DNA of 64,000 bases from assembly GCF_900113025.1 (NCBI RefSeq), contig NZ_FONT01000007.1:26114-90113 (forward strand), written 5' to 3'. A model generated the notes under the pieces. That model saw nothing but the letters and a program-made list of their open reading frames with translations. It was not told where the DNA came from and did not search any database. The stretch is from Alteribacillus iranensis. GTDB lineage: Bacteria > Bacillota > Bacilli > Bacillales > Marinococcaceae. The translations under genes were made by a program, and so were the position numbers. Below are positions 1 through 9,405 of this stretch, in pieces (the stretch's first letter is position 1; each line of letters opens with the position of its first letter).

Positions 1-393
1 ATTGGATTGGAACGAACCGCACGTTCTTATCCCGTACGTTCCTTGCTTCAATCCAGGGTTCTTACAGCGCTTTCCTCTGACGCTCCAGGTAATGGCTGGC
101 ATGATACTGTAGATCCATTTGCCGGCATACAAGCAGCAGTTACACGAATAGCTTACGATGGTACCGATATAGGACAAGACGAGCGAATTACGGTAGAGGA
201 CGCTATTAAGCTGTACACGTCGGAGGCTCAAAAAATAACTCGTATTCCTTATGTCGGGCAACTGACTCCCGGTTATTATGCCGATTTTATTATATTAGAC
301 CAGGACATATTTACGGTAGATGGGGACGATATTCACAATATACAAGTGGAAGCAACATATATGAACGGATCCCTCGTATACAAGCGAGTGTAA
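1..393 (+). CDS. Amidohydrolase, C-terminal part (YtcJ-like)
   Basis: This is the last ~130 residues of a metal-dependent amidohydrolase; the reading frame is open at base 1, so the gene begins outside the window and the internal TTG at base 7 is not the true start. The SSDAPG motif supplies the aspartate metal ligand at the end of the amidohydrolase barrel. The segment YPVRSLL just before it and the closing PGYYADFIILDQD are typical of the YtcJ branch, in which the C-terminus rejoins the beta-sandwich domain. Members hydrolyse amide or imide bonds, but the substrate cannot be told from this part. A monocistronic unit is likely, since a hairpin and T-run follow. Confidence 0.8.
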   Translation: MGLERTARSYPVRSLLQSRVLTALSSDAPGNGWHDTVDPFAGIQAAVTRIAYDGTDIGQDERITVEDAIKLYTSEAQKITRIPYVGQLTPGYYADFIILDQDIFTVDGDDIHNIQVEATYMNGSLVYKRV

Positions 394-403
394 ATAATAA
401 TTC

Positions 404-437
404 TGGGGTGGCAGCTTCCCCGTACTTTTTCTATTTT
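404..437 (+). terminator. Possible terminator after the amidohydrolase
   Basis: A short GGGG/CCCC stem with a 9-base loop is followed by CTTTTTCTATTTTTG. The stem is only four pairs long, so the call is weak. Confidence 0.35.
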
Positions 438-501
438 TGTTCATTGCTTTCCATTCATCGGCTTGTATAATAGATGAGGAATATAAAAAGCAGGAGAATA
501 C

Positions 502-993
502 ATGATGAAGAAATGGACACATTTATTGAAACATAGCCTCAAGCTTCCGAAGAAGAAAGCTGTCTTTGCTTTAAATCGTTCAGAAATGTTTGATGCGATT
601 GTTTTTCTTCTCGCCTTAACTTTTATGGCAACTACTGCGTATAGCATCCCTTTTTTTCAAGCAAAGCCTAGTGAGTTTCAAGACATGCCCTGGCTTCTTG
701 CTGTCGTATACTTTTATATTATTTACTACTCTTTATCACTGATTGCTCTCATACTTGGTGTTTCTTCCATAGCTTTCATCGCTCGCATCGGCAGTGCTTT
801 GTTGAATAGACGACTTGCTTACCGTCTCTTATGGAAAATTTGTGCTTACTTTTTCACCGTTCCTATTCTAGGTTTTATTGTTTTAGCTGTCTTGTATCCG
901 GTTGCTATTTCGTGGTGGCTTTATGGAAGTGTCATTTATATTTTATTTCTCACGTTTCGTGTGATTGTCGTGTACCCGCGGAGAGATGCATAA
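502..993 (+). CDS. Small membrane protein of unknown function
   Basis: A 163-residue protein with about four hydrophobic segments (roughly residues 29-50, 65-97, 108-130 and 132-155). The N-terminus is basic (LKLPKKKAVFALNR), which resembles the start of DUF1189-type Bacillus membrane proteins, but this protein is shorter and I do not recognise a family with certainty. The start was chosen because AGGAG at 492-496 sits 5 bases before ATG 502 and 8 before ATG 505; either could be used. No neighbours suggest a function. Confidence 0.6.
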   Translation: MMKKWTHLLKHSLKLPKKKAVFALNRSEMFDAIVFLLALTFMATTAYSIPFFQAKPSEFQDMPWLLAVVYFYIIYYSLSLIALILGVSSIAFIARIGSALLNRRLAYRLLWKICAYFFTVPILGFIVLAVLYPVAISWWLYGSVIYILFLTFRVIVVYPRRDA

Positions 994-1159
994 CTCTCCT
1001 ATGGATCTTCCCCTAAGCTGCTCTAGAGGTTATCGAGGGGACATGCGACCGAAAAGCTGTTGAAAAGTCACCTGTATTGGACAATATTCATTGGGAGTGA
1101 AATATCCTCTATTTACGTAAAAAGAGGCTGAATCAAAAGGTGTTACTCAGTTGAAAAAC

Positions 1160-1410
1160 ATTCCGCTTTCACCACGGGCACAAGTGCGACATCAGTTCAA
1201 GCTGCACTATGTTTGCTTTCACTGTGTCTTTTTAGCCGCAGGGCAACGCTTCAGCTTCCTCATGAGCAAAACCCACTCACTGCGGGATCTTACTGCCACA
1301 GGATGTGGTGGCTTCTACGTTGCACATAGGACGTGTGCGATTTTAGTAGAAGTTCCTCTGTTGCTTTTCCCGCAGGAGTCTTCATGTTTTTCAACTGTAA
1401 GACACCTAAA
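1160..1410. repeat. Degenerate copy of a Bacillaceae intergenic repeat
   Basis: This gene-free stretch contains blocks such as CCGCAGGGCAACGCTTCAGC, CACTGCGGGATCT and TTTTCCCGCAGGAGTCTTC. The same blocks in the same order occur in a repeat I recall as common between genes of Bacillaceae (a pair of GCAGGAG/GCGGG-rich arms). The arms here have diverged. ORFs can be read through it on both strands, but they have no ribosome site or family resemblance and are treated as noise. Confidence 0.4.
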
Positions 1411-1452
1411 GTAGATGTATACCTGCTTTTGATACAGCCCCGATTCGATTCT

Positions 1453-1743
1453 TTAATAATAATGTTGACCATTTGTCGTCTCACTTTCTTTGTATTTCAC
1501 TTCTATATTACTCTGAATACTCCTCCACGCTCGCGATGCTAGAATCATACTTCCCGCAAAATAGAGAACGTTTCCATACATCGATAACGTTTCAAAAAAA
1601 TTAAGCAAGCTCCCACAGACAAAGAACAACCCGATAAACAAATCATTGAACATTCTTATCAGCTTACACTCTTTATTTATCGACACACGGCACGTTCCTA
1701 TCTGTATTTCCAGTATACCTTCTTTATCTCTAATCTTCGGCAT
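1453..1743 (-). CDS. yrhK: YrhK-domain protein
   Basis: A 96-residue protein matching the YrhK domain: a short N-terminal strand region, then LIRMFNDLFIGLFFVCGSLL and a second hydrophobic segment ending in GSMILASRAWRSI. These form two membrane helices. YrhK proteins are small membrane proteins of unknown function in Bacillus. The start is supported by GAGGAGG about 7 bases before the ATG. It stands alone, with no partner gene on the same strand nearby. Confidence 0.75.
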   Translation of the reverse strand: MPKIRDKEGILEIQIGTCRVSINKECKLIRMFNDLFIGLFFVCGSLLNFFETLSMYGNVLYFAGSMILASRAWRSIQSNIEVKYKESETTNGQHYY

Positions 1744-2003
1744 ACCCCTTCCTCCTCATCCTGCTGCATTCTCAAGTCGAGATTCTTGGTGTACGGCGTT
1801 AGGGTGATCTGCTGTCGTTTCATCTTTCATTACCCGCTGATATTTACCTATATCTCTTACTATATTGTTATATCTTTAGGATTCCCGTGTGTCCCTGTAC
1901 AAAACATCTTGTAACACATTGTAATCGGATATTAATTCAATTGGTATATCCATGCGGATTGTCCGTACATCTTTGCAGTCAGAAGGAAGAAGCATAAAAG
2001 AAG

Positions 2004-3395
2004 TTAGGTGTTCATCGTCATGTTTTTGTAATATGTTTGATATAACTTGGATTCTTCCTCTCGTCCTGTCTCCGTATATAATTTAATAAGCCAACGTACA
2101 GGTGTTGGATCAGTGTCATGCAATTCCATTTCCCAGGAAAAACAATCAATGGCCTGATGATACTGTTTAAAATAATAATACATTTCGCCCAATCGCATTT
2201 GTTTGTCTGGATTTTCTCGCCATTCCAGCATATTTCTCACTTTTTGGGTATGGGGAGAGGCCTCATTCAGAGAAGCAAGCCAACGGTAAACGTATGGGAG
2301 ATCATAGCTAGCCATTAAATGAGTGACGCATGTATAAAGTAGTTTCTCTGCTTGGCCGGGCCTCGATGAAAAGAGAGTGAGAATAAAAGTGTCGAGCTTT
2401 TCCACCGACAAACTGGATAAGGACTCTCGATCTAATGACTCAAACAATTGTTCTATTTTCTCTTGTTGGTGGGGGGATGGTGTTAATTGATGATTAATCA
2501 TTATTTCTATTGCTTTCTTCCATTGTTGAGAGGTTAAATAGAGTTCGAACAAGTCGGTTTGAACCTGCGGGAGAGGGGTACGGTCCATTACGTCTTCAAG
2601 AAGAGAGGTTAATCGCAGATGAGGAAAATGAGCCGTGAACAGGTACATCAATTGTTGATAATCTCTTTCAGAGGAAGTCCGAGTGATATTTTTTATATAT
2701 AGGGCTGCTACATCCATCCACCGTCCTTCACTCTGTAACAAATCAATCCATTTATTCACATTCTCTGGTTGTTTGCGCCATGTCACATACAGAGTTTTTT
2801 CGACAAACATGGGGTCCTTCTCCCACAGCGTGTGATTTCTTTTCGCATACAAATTTTTATACGAAAGAAAAGTCAGGTCATTTGCATTTTCTTTCACCCA
2901 GCTATGTTTCGGCGTAAAACTCGTTAACACCCGTAATATGCGATACGAGGCAAATAACTGTCCATCGCGACGATGATTGTAATATAATTCACGGATACAT
3001 TCGAATAGATCTTTTTTTGGGAAAAAACCATCGAGAAGTGTATAAATGGTGGAAGACTCTTGAGAAGAGTGGTGTTTTTCGATTTTTTGTTTGAGCGTGT
3101 GAAGGTGTTGAGAAAGGGTATAAGCGTGAGACGAAGAAACTAACTCGTGAATGAAAGGGTGGGTTGGACCAAATGAAGTACCGTGCTTCCAAGCTTTTTC
3201 AATAAAAGAACGGCGATAAAGAGAAGATGCGCTAACTACAGTAATGAATTCATCTTTGAAATAGATAAAATAATAACACGTACCTTGATCGTCTACTGCT
3301 TCTATGAATTTACTGTAAAGGTAAATATTCATACGCGTGAGTCTGACTGTCACTTTTCGTTTTCCGACTAAAACGGTTCGCTTTCCTGCTTCCAT
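2004..3395 (-). CDS. Hypothetical protein with helical TPR-like repeats
   Basis: A 463-residue soluble protein without a recognised family. The first ~60 residues read as beta-strands; the rest is a run of amphipathic helices. Pieces such as LYLTSQQWKKAIEIMI and GEMYYYFKQYHQAIDCFSWE look like TPR helices, so a protein-protein interaction role is plausible. The start was set at the ATG at 3395 because AGGAGGG lies five bases upstream; a longer reading to 3434 lacks a ribosome site. It has no cysteine cluster, so it is not a SWIM zinc-finger protein despite the similar layout. Confidence 0.65.
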   Translation of the reverse strand: MEAGKRTVLVGKRKVTVRLTRMNIYLYSKFIEAVDDQGTCYYFIYFKDEFITVVSASSLYRRSFIEKAWKHGTSFGPTHPFIHELVSSSHAYTLSQHLHTLKQKIEKHHSSQESSTIYTLLDGFFPKKDLFECIRELYYNHRRDGQLFASYRILRVLTSFTPKHSWVKENANDLTFLSYKNLYAKRNHTLWEKDPMFVEKTLYVTWRKQPENVNKWIDLLQSEGRWMDVAALYIKNITRTSSERDYQQLMYLFTAHFPHLRLTSLLEDVMDRTPLPQVQTDLFELYLTSQQWKKAIEIMINHQLTPSPHQQEKIEQLFESLDRESLSSLSVEKLDTFILTLFSSRPGQAEKLLYTCVTHLMASYDLPYVYRWLASLNEASPHTQKVRNMLEWRENPDKQMRLGEMYYYFKQYHQAIDCFSWEMELHDTDPTPVRWLIKLYTETGREEESKLYQTYYKNMTMNT

Positions 3396-3728
3396 GTCAT
3401 CCCTCCTGCTTTCCTTTTCCCTACCATACCACATACGAGGAGTGGATGCCTACTCTCCTTTATTCGGTGAACTTTTTGTTTCGCGAGTGAGGATGGAATC
3501 CATGCCGCCCACAATCACTGTAAGCGGTAGTAGATCTATCATCTCTTATACTGACCGTTTTCTCTATCCCGTCAGGCGTTGGCCCGGTTGGTCATAGCTC
3601 TTTGTCCGTCAAACGGGAGAGCTGGAAAATTGAATAGAACAGAACTTGGATATACAATAGAGATAAAGGAAATGTACTGCCTTCACACGTCCACAGACTA
3701 GTCATTATTAAATAGGAGTGAATAATCA
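3396..3728. other. Divergent intergenic region, no gene seen
   Basis: About 330 bases between two divergently transcribed genes. It must hold promoters for both, but no convincing -35/-10 pair or operator stands out. Reading frames crossing it are shadows of the leftward gene. Confidence 0.5.
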
Positions 3729-4175
3729 TTGAATCCTTTTTACCCGAAAGATACACCGACACATGTAAAAAAAGAGTTTGACCATTTACAGTCAAAGCTG
3801 GCTCCTTTTTTCAAAAAAAGTATGATTTACGGTGCTGTTGCCGCCCCTATGTTATTTTTTTCTCTCTTTAACCTTTACTTTCTTACAACCAGTGCTCCTT
3901 TGACGCGGGAAACCGCTATTGTCATTGGTTTATTTGCATTAGCTGGGGCTTTTTCTATGGCATTGATTAAAGAATCGTTTCATCAAAACAAAGAAATTCA
4001 AAAAACGAGTATTAAATATATGGAAGAGAGAATCAAGAAAAGCACTATTTTAGAAGAGTCTGCGCAAAGAAGTTATTTAAATAAAATCGCAGCCAACCCA
4101 ACGCAGACGTACCATATCTTCTATGAATTTTTAGAGCATGAGCAGCGCATGAAACAATTTATGAGAGAACGATGA
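3729..4175 (+). CDS. YwnF/DUF5392-like membrane protein
   Basis: A 148-residue protein with two membrane helices (about residues 34-55 and 62-84) between a charged N-terminus and a C-terminal charged helical tail (KYMEERIKKSTILEESAQ). Size and layout match the DUF5392 family, whose B. subtilis member is YwnF; function is unknown. The start is a TTG with AGGAG ten bases upstream. A strong hairpin terminator follows within 40 bases, so the gene is monocistronic. Confidence 0.6.
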   Translation: MNPFYPKDTPTHVKKEFDHLQSKLAPFFKKSMIYGAVAAPMLFFSLFNLYFLTTSAPLTRETAIVIGLFALAGAFSMALIKESFHQNKEIQKTSIKYMEERIKKSTILEESAQRSYLNKIAANPTQTYHIFYEFLEHEQRMKQFMRER

Positions 4176-4210
4176 AACGTAACCAATTTCATCACCGGTT
4201 TTATAAAGAA

Positions 4211-4247
4211 GAAAGAACAGCAACAGTAAGCGTGCTGTTCTTTCTTT
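4211..4247. terminator. Bidirectional terminator
   Basis: A 12-bp perfect stem (GAAAGAACAGCA pairing with TGCTGTTCTTTC) with a ten-base loop lies between two convergent genes. T-rich tracts follow in both directions. Confidence 0.75.
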
Positions 4248-4272
4248 ATGAAATTGAACGTGTAATGATTTT

Positions 4273-5319
4273 TTATTTCCGTTCCCATGCGGCAATTTCT
4301 TCACGTACGATAGGTGCGACTTCTTTTCCTAATTTTTCGATGGCTGCCATCACTTGATCATGAGGCATCGTACCAAGTGGCACATGAAGCATAAAACGGG
4401 TGACTCCTACGTTTTTCCTTAAATATATAATTTTCTTCGCTACTGTTTCAGGAGATCCTACGTAGAGGGCCCCTTCAAAACTGCGCGCATGATCAAAGCT
4501 TGACCGGGTATACGGTCCCCAGCCGCGCTCTTTGCCCAGTTGGTTCATGACATATTGAGTGGACGGGAAAAATTGCTCTGCTGCCGTCTCGTCATCGGTT
4601 CCAACAAACCCATGAGAGTGTGTAGCAACCGGTAATGCCGAAGGATCGTGTCCCGCCTTTGCAGCCGCTCTTTTATATAGCTGAACCAGAGGTGCAAACT
4701 GAATCGGACGTCCTCCAATAATAGCTAACACGAGAGGGAGTCCTAACAAACCAGCGCGCACTACAGACTCTGTGTTCCCCCCGCTTCCGATCCAAACGGG
4801 GAGTGGATCTTGAACAGGTCGAGGGTAAATCCCCAAATTGTTAATAGAAGGCCGATGTTTTCCTTTCCATGTCACTTTTTCTGATCGCGTAATTTGTAAT
4901 AACAAATCTAATTTTTCTTCAAACAATTCGTTATAATCATTTAGGTCATACCCGAATAATGGAAATGACTCAATGAATGACCCTCGTCCAGCCATAATTT
5001 CCGCTCTCCCCTGAGACACTGCATCCACGGTAGCAAAATCTTGAAACACACGGACCGGATCATCAGAAGATAACACAGTTACTGCACTCGTTAAACGAAT
5101 TCGTTTGGTTTGAGCTCCTGCGGCGGCTAAAATGACAGACGGAGAAGAAGATGCATAATCCTTTCGGTGGTGCTCTCCTACTCCAAAAACGTCTAGTCCC
5201 ACTTCGTCCGCTAACTTTATTTCTTCTACCACTTCTTGAATGCGATTCGCGTGACTAATAACGTGGCCTGTTTCTGTATCGGGAGTCGTTTCTACAAACG
5301 TACTAATTCCAATTTCCAT
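4273..5319 (-). CDS. LLM-class flavin-dependent oxidoreductase
   Basis: A 348-residue luciferase-like monooxygenase of the type-2 group. The N-terminus MEIGISTFVE, the FGVGEHHRKDYASSSP segment, LTSAVTVLSSDDPVRVFQ and AEIMAGRGSFIESFPLFG are the usual flavin and barrel landmarks. Such enzymes use reduced FMN or F420; in Bacillaceae FMNH2 is likely and the substrate is unknown. Length is normal. A second LLM protein of a different subgroup lies at 11.1 kb. The flavin reductase at 43.3 kb could supply reduced flavin, but that is inference only. Confidence 0.85.
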   Translation of the reverse strand: MEIGISTFVETTPDTETGHVISHANRIQEVVEEIKLADEVGLDVFGVGEHHRKDYASSSPSVILAAAGAQTKRIRLTSAVTVLSSDDPVRVFQDFATVDAVSQGRAEIMAGRGSFIESFPLFGYDLNDYNELFEEKLDLLLQITRSEKVTWKGKHRPSINNLGIYPRPVQDPLPVWIGSGGNTESVVRAGLLGLPLVLAIIGGRPIQFAPLVQLYKRAAAKAGHDPSALPVATHSHGFVGTDDETAAEQFFPSTQYVMNQLGKERGWGPYTRSSFDHARSFEGALYVGSPETVAKKIIYLRKNVGVTRFMLHVPLGTMPHDQVMAAIEKLGKEVAPIVREEIAAWERK

Positions 5320-5814
5320 ACGGTTCCCTCACTATCTCAGTCTTCTATGATCTAGTGTACTGTTATATATGAGGAAATTCCAATGATCTGTCTTATTTAT
5401 CTCTTCTCCGATCAAAACGATTTCTCTCAAACAGTGAAAATTTGGTTGAATGTGACATCACTCGAAGCTTCATTTAGAAGGTTTGCATTGGAATGGCTGT
5501 TTATTCTTCCCTTGGATCAGAGGAACGGGATTCCACATTGCATCATATTTACATGAATATCCTGAGTCCCACGAAGGAACGTTTGAAGTTTTGCAGGAAT
5601 GGTTAAGTTCCATAATGGGAAGGTATCCACAACGATCTCACCGTTAGAAAAGTCTTCTTTTGCGTTTATTGAACCGTAAAAATATGTGATGAACAAATAA
5701 GTTCATAAACATAGAATAGAATTAATAATGCTGTGAAAATACAATTGCTCGTTCCTATGGTTGATCTCCTTTTCCAAGAATAGAAAGACGCTATTAATGA
5801 GTAGGAGGATTACA
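5320..5814. other. Intergenic region without a recognised gene
   Basis: About 495 bases. Short frames on both strands were read (for example around 5490-5640) but they contain stops and match nothing I recognise. Promoters for the divergent neighbours should lie here. GAGTAGGAGG at its end is the ribosome site of the next gene. Confidence 0.5.
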
Positions 5815-6111
5815 ATGGAAATTCAAATTAGCCCTTCAGCCATTCAATGGTTTATCAACGAGATAAACTTGCAACCAGGCGATACCGTTAAATTCTTTGC
5901 AAAATATGGTGGTAGCAGTCCTATCCAATCAGGTTTCTCTCTCGGTTTCTCCACTAATGATACGCCCATTCGAATAGGCTCTCGTCTAAAAAAAGAAGGT
6001 ATCTTATTTTTCGTCGAGGAATCTGATCTATGGTATTTTAATGGGTATCATTTATATGTCGACTATAACGAAGACATGGAGGAATTAACCTTTTCTTATC
6101 CATCTTCCTAA
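5815..6111 (+). CDS. HesB/YneR-like small protein lacking cysteines
   Basis: A 98-residue protein with the fold pattern of the HesB-like YneR group: ISPSAIQWFINEI at the start, then GDTVKFFAKYGGSSPIQSGFSLG, and a closing LYVDYNEDMEELTFSY. True A-type iron-sulfur carriers have three conserved cysteines; this protein has none, as is usual for the YneR group, so iron-sulfur scaffolding is not expected. The start ATG at 5815 follows AGGAGG by six bases; a longer frame from 5761 has no ribosome site. Confidence 0.7.
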   Translation: MEIQISPSAIQWFINEINLQPGDTVKFFAKYGGSSPIQSGFSLGFSTNDTPIRIGSRLKKEGILFFVEESDLWYFNGYHLYVDYNEDMEELTFSYPSS

Positions 6112-6211
6112 TATTTTTCTTGGTTATACACGTATACATTTCCTTAAGTTTGAACGATAAATGTGCTGGGAAGTGATAAGAAAAGAACTTGTGGAAAGAA
6201 GGTGCAGGACG

Positions 6212-7048
6212 ATGAAATCTTTGCCTTTCACACACTTTACCTCGAAAGATTCTAATACTTTTTACGAACTAGGGGTTTCGTTTAAAAATAAGAAGAAGGA
6301 GCTAACAAAGCACGCCCGCCGCTCCTATAGAAATTATTATGTGGACAACTCCCCATCCATGGAGGAAGAATTGTTTGTGGAGCTGTCTGATTACTTACTC
6401 TTCCAATTAGGTGACGAATTAGAAAATAATTTAAAAGGAGTGAAAAATGGAAGCTGGGCTCAACGAATAGTAAACAAATGTACAGACAGTCAGTTATCCC
6501 ATGATTGCATGAATGATATTCTTCCATTCGTGAAACAAGCCATTTGGCCCCATATACTAACTCTAGACTTACCTGCCGACCGCATGATGCTTATGGTTCA
6601 AGTCTTAGACTGGATGATGGATATGGTTAGAGAAGAAATGGGGAAAACATTTGTACAGCAACAAAAAAATCAAGTATACCAACAAACGATGAAGGAAATG
6701 AATGCGCCTCTTATACCTGTATCAAATGAATTAGGCATCCTTCCATTCATTGGTGAAATAGATACGTACAAGTCTCAGTTAGTTATGGAAAGCACGACGA
6801 TAGAGCGCGCTCAAGAATTAGAATTATCTACCATTATTCTAGATCTGTCAGGAGTCAGTCATATCGACACGTTTGTCGCCCAAGATATATACAACTTCTC
6901 TGCTTCCTTGAAACTTCTTGGTATAGAAGTAGTCATAGTTGGGTTTACTCCTGATATTGCACAAACTTCGGTTCACCTCAATATTTCCTTTAAACAATTC
7001 ACGATATACCCTAACTTAGCTGTCGCTTTGGAACAAATGAAAAAATAA
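6212..7048 (+). CDS. RsbR-type STAS-domain stress protein
   Basis: A 278-residue protein with a variable N-terminal helical half (to about residue 155) and a C-terminal STAS domain. The STAS part carries IILDLSGVSHIDTFVAQ and GFTPDIAQTSV, the two segments where RsbR proteins are threonine-phosphorylated by RsbT. RsbR paralogues form the stressosome core that controls sigma-B. The start at 6212 has AAGGTG seven bases upstream; an earlier ATG at 6161 lacks one. There is no rsbS, rsbT or rsbX beside it, so it is an orphan paralogue, like the one at 8.3-9.2 kb. Confidence 0.8.
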   Translation: MKSLPFTHFTSKDSNTFYELGVSFKNKKKELTKHARRSYRNYYVDNSPSMEEELFVELSDYLLFQLGDELENNLKGVKNGSWAQRIVNKCTDSQLSHDCMNDILPFVKQAIWPHILTLDLPADRMMLMVQVLDWMMDMVREEMGKTFVQQQKNQVYQQTMKEMNAPLIPVSNELGILPFIGEIDTYKSQLVMESTTIERAQELELSTIILDLSGVSHIDTFVAQDIYNFSASLKLLGIEVVIVGFTPDIAQTSVHLNISFKQFTIYPNLAVALEQMKK

Positions 7049-7171
7049 GGTGTCCGTCTATGACGACAAAGAAGAGCTGCCAGAATAACTGGCTGTCTCT
7101 TGCTTTGATCGACGCGGAGTAGTGTCAACAGTTTTTGCAACCAACCTTTGACTAGGCCTACCTGCACAACG

Positions 7172-7200
7172 ATTCCCCCTTTAGCAAAGCGGGGAATTTC
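7172..7200 (+). terminator. Terminator hairpin
   Basis: An 11-bp stem with a single bulged C and the loop AGC (ATTCCCCCTTT paired with AAAGCGGGGAAT) is followed by TTTCTG. The stem is strong and the T-run short. Confidence 0.5.
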
Positions 7201-7267
7201 TGTATACCTTCATCCCCTTCTGCGAAGCGGAGACGCTTACATCTTTCCTAAATCACTCTCACTCCTA

Positions 7268-7669
7268 TTAGGATTTCAGTATCGTTTTTATATGATCAGG
7301 GATAGGAATCGCTTTAGGGATGTTCTCTTTTACAGACGTCCAAGCTCGTACCTCATACCCTTCCGCAATCAATCGGTCCCCTTTCTTGAAAGTATGATCG
7401 ATACGAAACACTTTCCTGTCAACCTTTGTTACTTCTGAACAAATTGTCGCACGGTCTTCAAAATATAACGGTTCATGAAACTGGCATGACGCTTCGAGGA
7501 TAGGGAGGATGATGTCCTCTTTGGATTGCAAGACAGACACTGAATAACCAGCTGCTCCAAAGAGCTCATGGGTACTTTCATCCATTCTGCGATAAAAGTT
7601 CGGGTAATACATGATTCCTGCCGCGTCCGTGTCTCCAAATCTTATTTTAGTATGATACTCATGTTTCAT
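7268..7669 (-). CDS. Hotdog-fold acyl-CoA thioesterase (4HBT family)
   Basis: A 133-residue single hotdog domain. The sequence FGDTDAAGIMYYPNFYR near the N-terminus holds the catalytic aspartate of the 4-hydroxybenzoyl-CoA thioesterase family; FEDRATICSEVTKVDRKVFRIDHTF forms the central strands. These enzymes hydrolyse acyl- or aroyl-CoA thioesters in the cytoplasm. The substrate cannot be deduced; a role in menaquinone (DHNA-CoA) or general acyl-CoA housekeeping is possible. Start ATG at 7669; no operon partners. Confidence 0.8.
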   Translation of the reverse strand: MKHEYHTKIRFGDTDAAGIMYYPNFYRRMDESTHELFGAAGYSVSVLQSKEDIILPILEASCQFHEPLYFEDRATICSEVTKVDRKVFRIDHTFKKGDRLIAEGYEVRAWTSVKENIPKAIPIPDHIKTILKS

Positions 7670-8270
7670 TTGAATCTACCTCTTCTATTTTTGTGTCTTA
7701 TTTTACGGTTGTTATTATACCATTCAACAAAAAAAGAAAGAATTTTCATTTCTTAAACCGAAGATGTAATAATATAAGATACTCCGTAGTGTGACTAATA
7801 TGTAAAGAAAACATTAAAAAGATAATCACTGTCTATGTGTGTAGAAGGATGACGTTTTTTGATTTATTGGATGTGGTGCTGTAAAGCCCACTCTTGTTCT
7901 TTCCATTCTTTAACACTTTGCTGCTGTAATAAAGTTAGTCTCACATTGTGTCTTCTATAAGTCCAGGCAACATCTCATGAAACTTTAAAACGTATACACT
8001 TGCTGTCTTTCTCCCCGGGTAAACGCCTTAACTTTCCGACTGAAATAAGATAAGTGCTAAGGTTTGCATAGCCCTCTTTCTTCATTATTTCCTGAGAAAT
8101 AATCTTCGTTTTTGAAAGATAAAGGGAGGAAGTAATTATTTCGGAAGAATAACTGGTGTGGATGATGAAGTAGTCTCTTTATCGGCAACGAGAAACCCCC
8201 TATTTTGACATTTTTCGTCAGCGATTCTTAGTGATCCTTCTAGAATAACGAAAACGAGTGGAATAATTCT
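7670..8270. other. 600-base gene-free stretch
   Basis: No frame with a ribosome site or family resemblance was found on either strand. It is AT-rich with no strong repeats and may contain decayed sequence. The last bases merge into the terminator of the leftward STAS gene. Confidence 0.45.
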
Positions 8271-8303
8271 GCCAAAAATAAGCGCTCCCCAATGGGAAGC
8301 ACT
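8271..8303 (-). terminator. Terminator of the leftward STAS gene
   Basis: Read on the minus strand, AGUGCUUCCC AUU GGGGAGCGCU forms a ten-pair stem with two G-U pairs and is followed by UAUUUUUGGC. Confidence 0.7.
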
Positions 8304-8332
8304 TTAATAATGTGACATCTCTTTAAACAAAC

Positions 8333-9154
8333 TTACTTAATAAGATCCAATGCTTGTTTTACCGTAGCGTAGGAATCCACCGCCGCCAGATCCATTCCAC
8401 TATTTACAATTGTCTGAACCGATTCTGTTCGCAAACCCGTAATAATCACATGAATTCCCATTAAGCGAAGCATTTTTCCGATGTTATTTAGAAATAGAGC
8501 ATTTTCTGTCTGTATGGTAGCCGCTCCAGAATAGTCGGCAATTACATATTTTACTTTTAAGTCAGCGATTCGTGGGACTACATGATTCATGATATATTCT
8601 GATTTCATTTGATCGATATACCCGATTAAAGGAAGGATGATAATGTCATTGGTTACTGGTACTATTGGTGCCGATAACTCTAACAGTTCTTGCTGGGTTT
8701 CTTTCTTGTATTCTTCAGAAAGACGTTGAAAGGTGAAAAACGTTTCGTTTAAACTAATATCCAGCAATTGGTTGATACGTTTTATGAGATAACTATGTTC
8801 TTCGATATTTAGGTTAAGCTCTTGACTAATAGTTGTGAGCATGTCATGAAGAATATCTCTCGTTGGCGGGTAACGCACGACAATTTCATAGATTTCCTTC
8901 CCAGAATCCAATTGCATCTTAGAGTTTTTCTTGCTCCACTCGATAAGAGCCTCCGGCACTTTGTCTCTCTCTTCTTTGTTTATAAGAGATGCCCCAAAAA
9001 ACTGAAAGAGCTCATCATACATCGTGATTGCCTGTTCTCTCTCCCAATTAGGAATCGTGATATTCATTTGGCTCAAAACAGTATCCACCACTTTTTCTGC
9101 GTGAGAATTCGCATGTTCTATTATGTAATTGGAGAACCTTAACAACGAGGCCAT
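8333..9154 (-). CDS. RsbR-type STAS-domain stress protein
   Basis: A second RsbR paralogue of about 273 residues: helical N-terminal sensor half and a C-terminal STAS domain with VIADYSGAATIQTENAL and GLRTESVQTIVNSG, matching the two threonine phosphorylation regions. Three ATG codons stand in a row (9160, 9157, 9154) and AAGGGGG abuts the first, so the third gives normal spacing. It is convergent with the paralogue at 6.2-7.0 kb and also lacks rsbS/rsbT neighbours. It probably joins mixed stressosomes and adds a signal input. Confidence 0.8.
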   Translation of the reverse strand: MASLLRFSNYIIEHANSHAEKVVDTVLSQMNITIPNWEREQAITMYDELFQFFGASLINKEERDKVPEALIEWSKKNSKMQLDSGKEIYEIVVRYPPTRDILHDMLTTISQELNLNIEEHSYLIKRINQLLDISLNETFFTFQRLSEEYKKETQQELLELSAPIVPVTNDIIILPLIGYIDQMKSEYIMNHVVPRIADLKVKYVIADYSGAATIQTENALFLNNIGKMLRLMGIHVIITGLRTESVQTIVNSGMDLAAVDSYATVKQALDLIK

Positions 9155-9405
9155 CATCATCCCCCTTAATGGTCAACTTTATTTCCTTATTTGGATATAA
9201 ATGTGATCGTCATGTATTTACTTACTTTTATTATTCCAAAATTTCCTTGGCGGCACAATGTTTTTTTGCCACCACTAAAATTTCTATCAATTTTTTAACG
9301 AATTTCTCACATACATTTTTTCAAGAAAGGGTATATAACTTCCTAGCCAGTAAGCGATTTGTTGCTAACTAACTTGCTATATATTCTGAGAGAAGGAGAG
9401 TTACC

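Noticed and set aside
1151..1542. Overlapping ORFs of 60-90 codons on both strands
   Set aside because: They run through a repeat-like sequence with no ribosome sites or family resemblance.
5320..5814. Possible decayed gene on the plus strand around 5490-5640
   Set aside because: Frames are broken by stops and no family could be recognised, so nothing can be supported.
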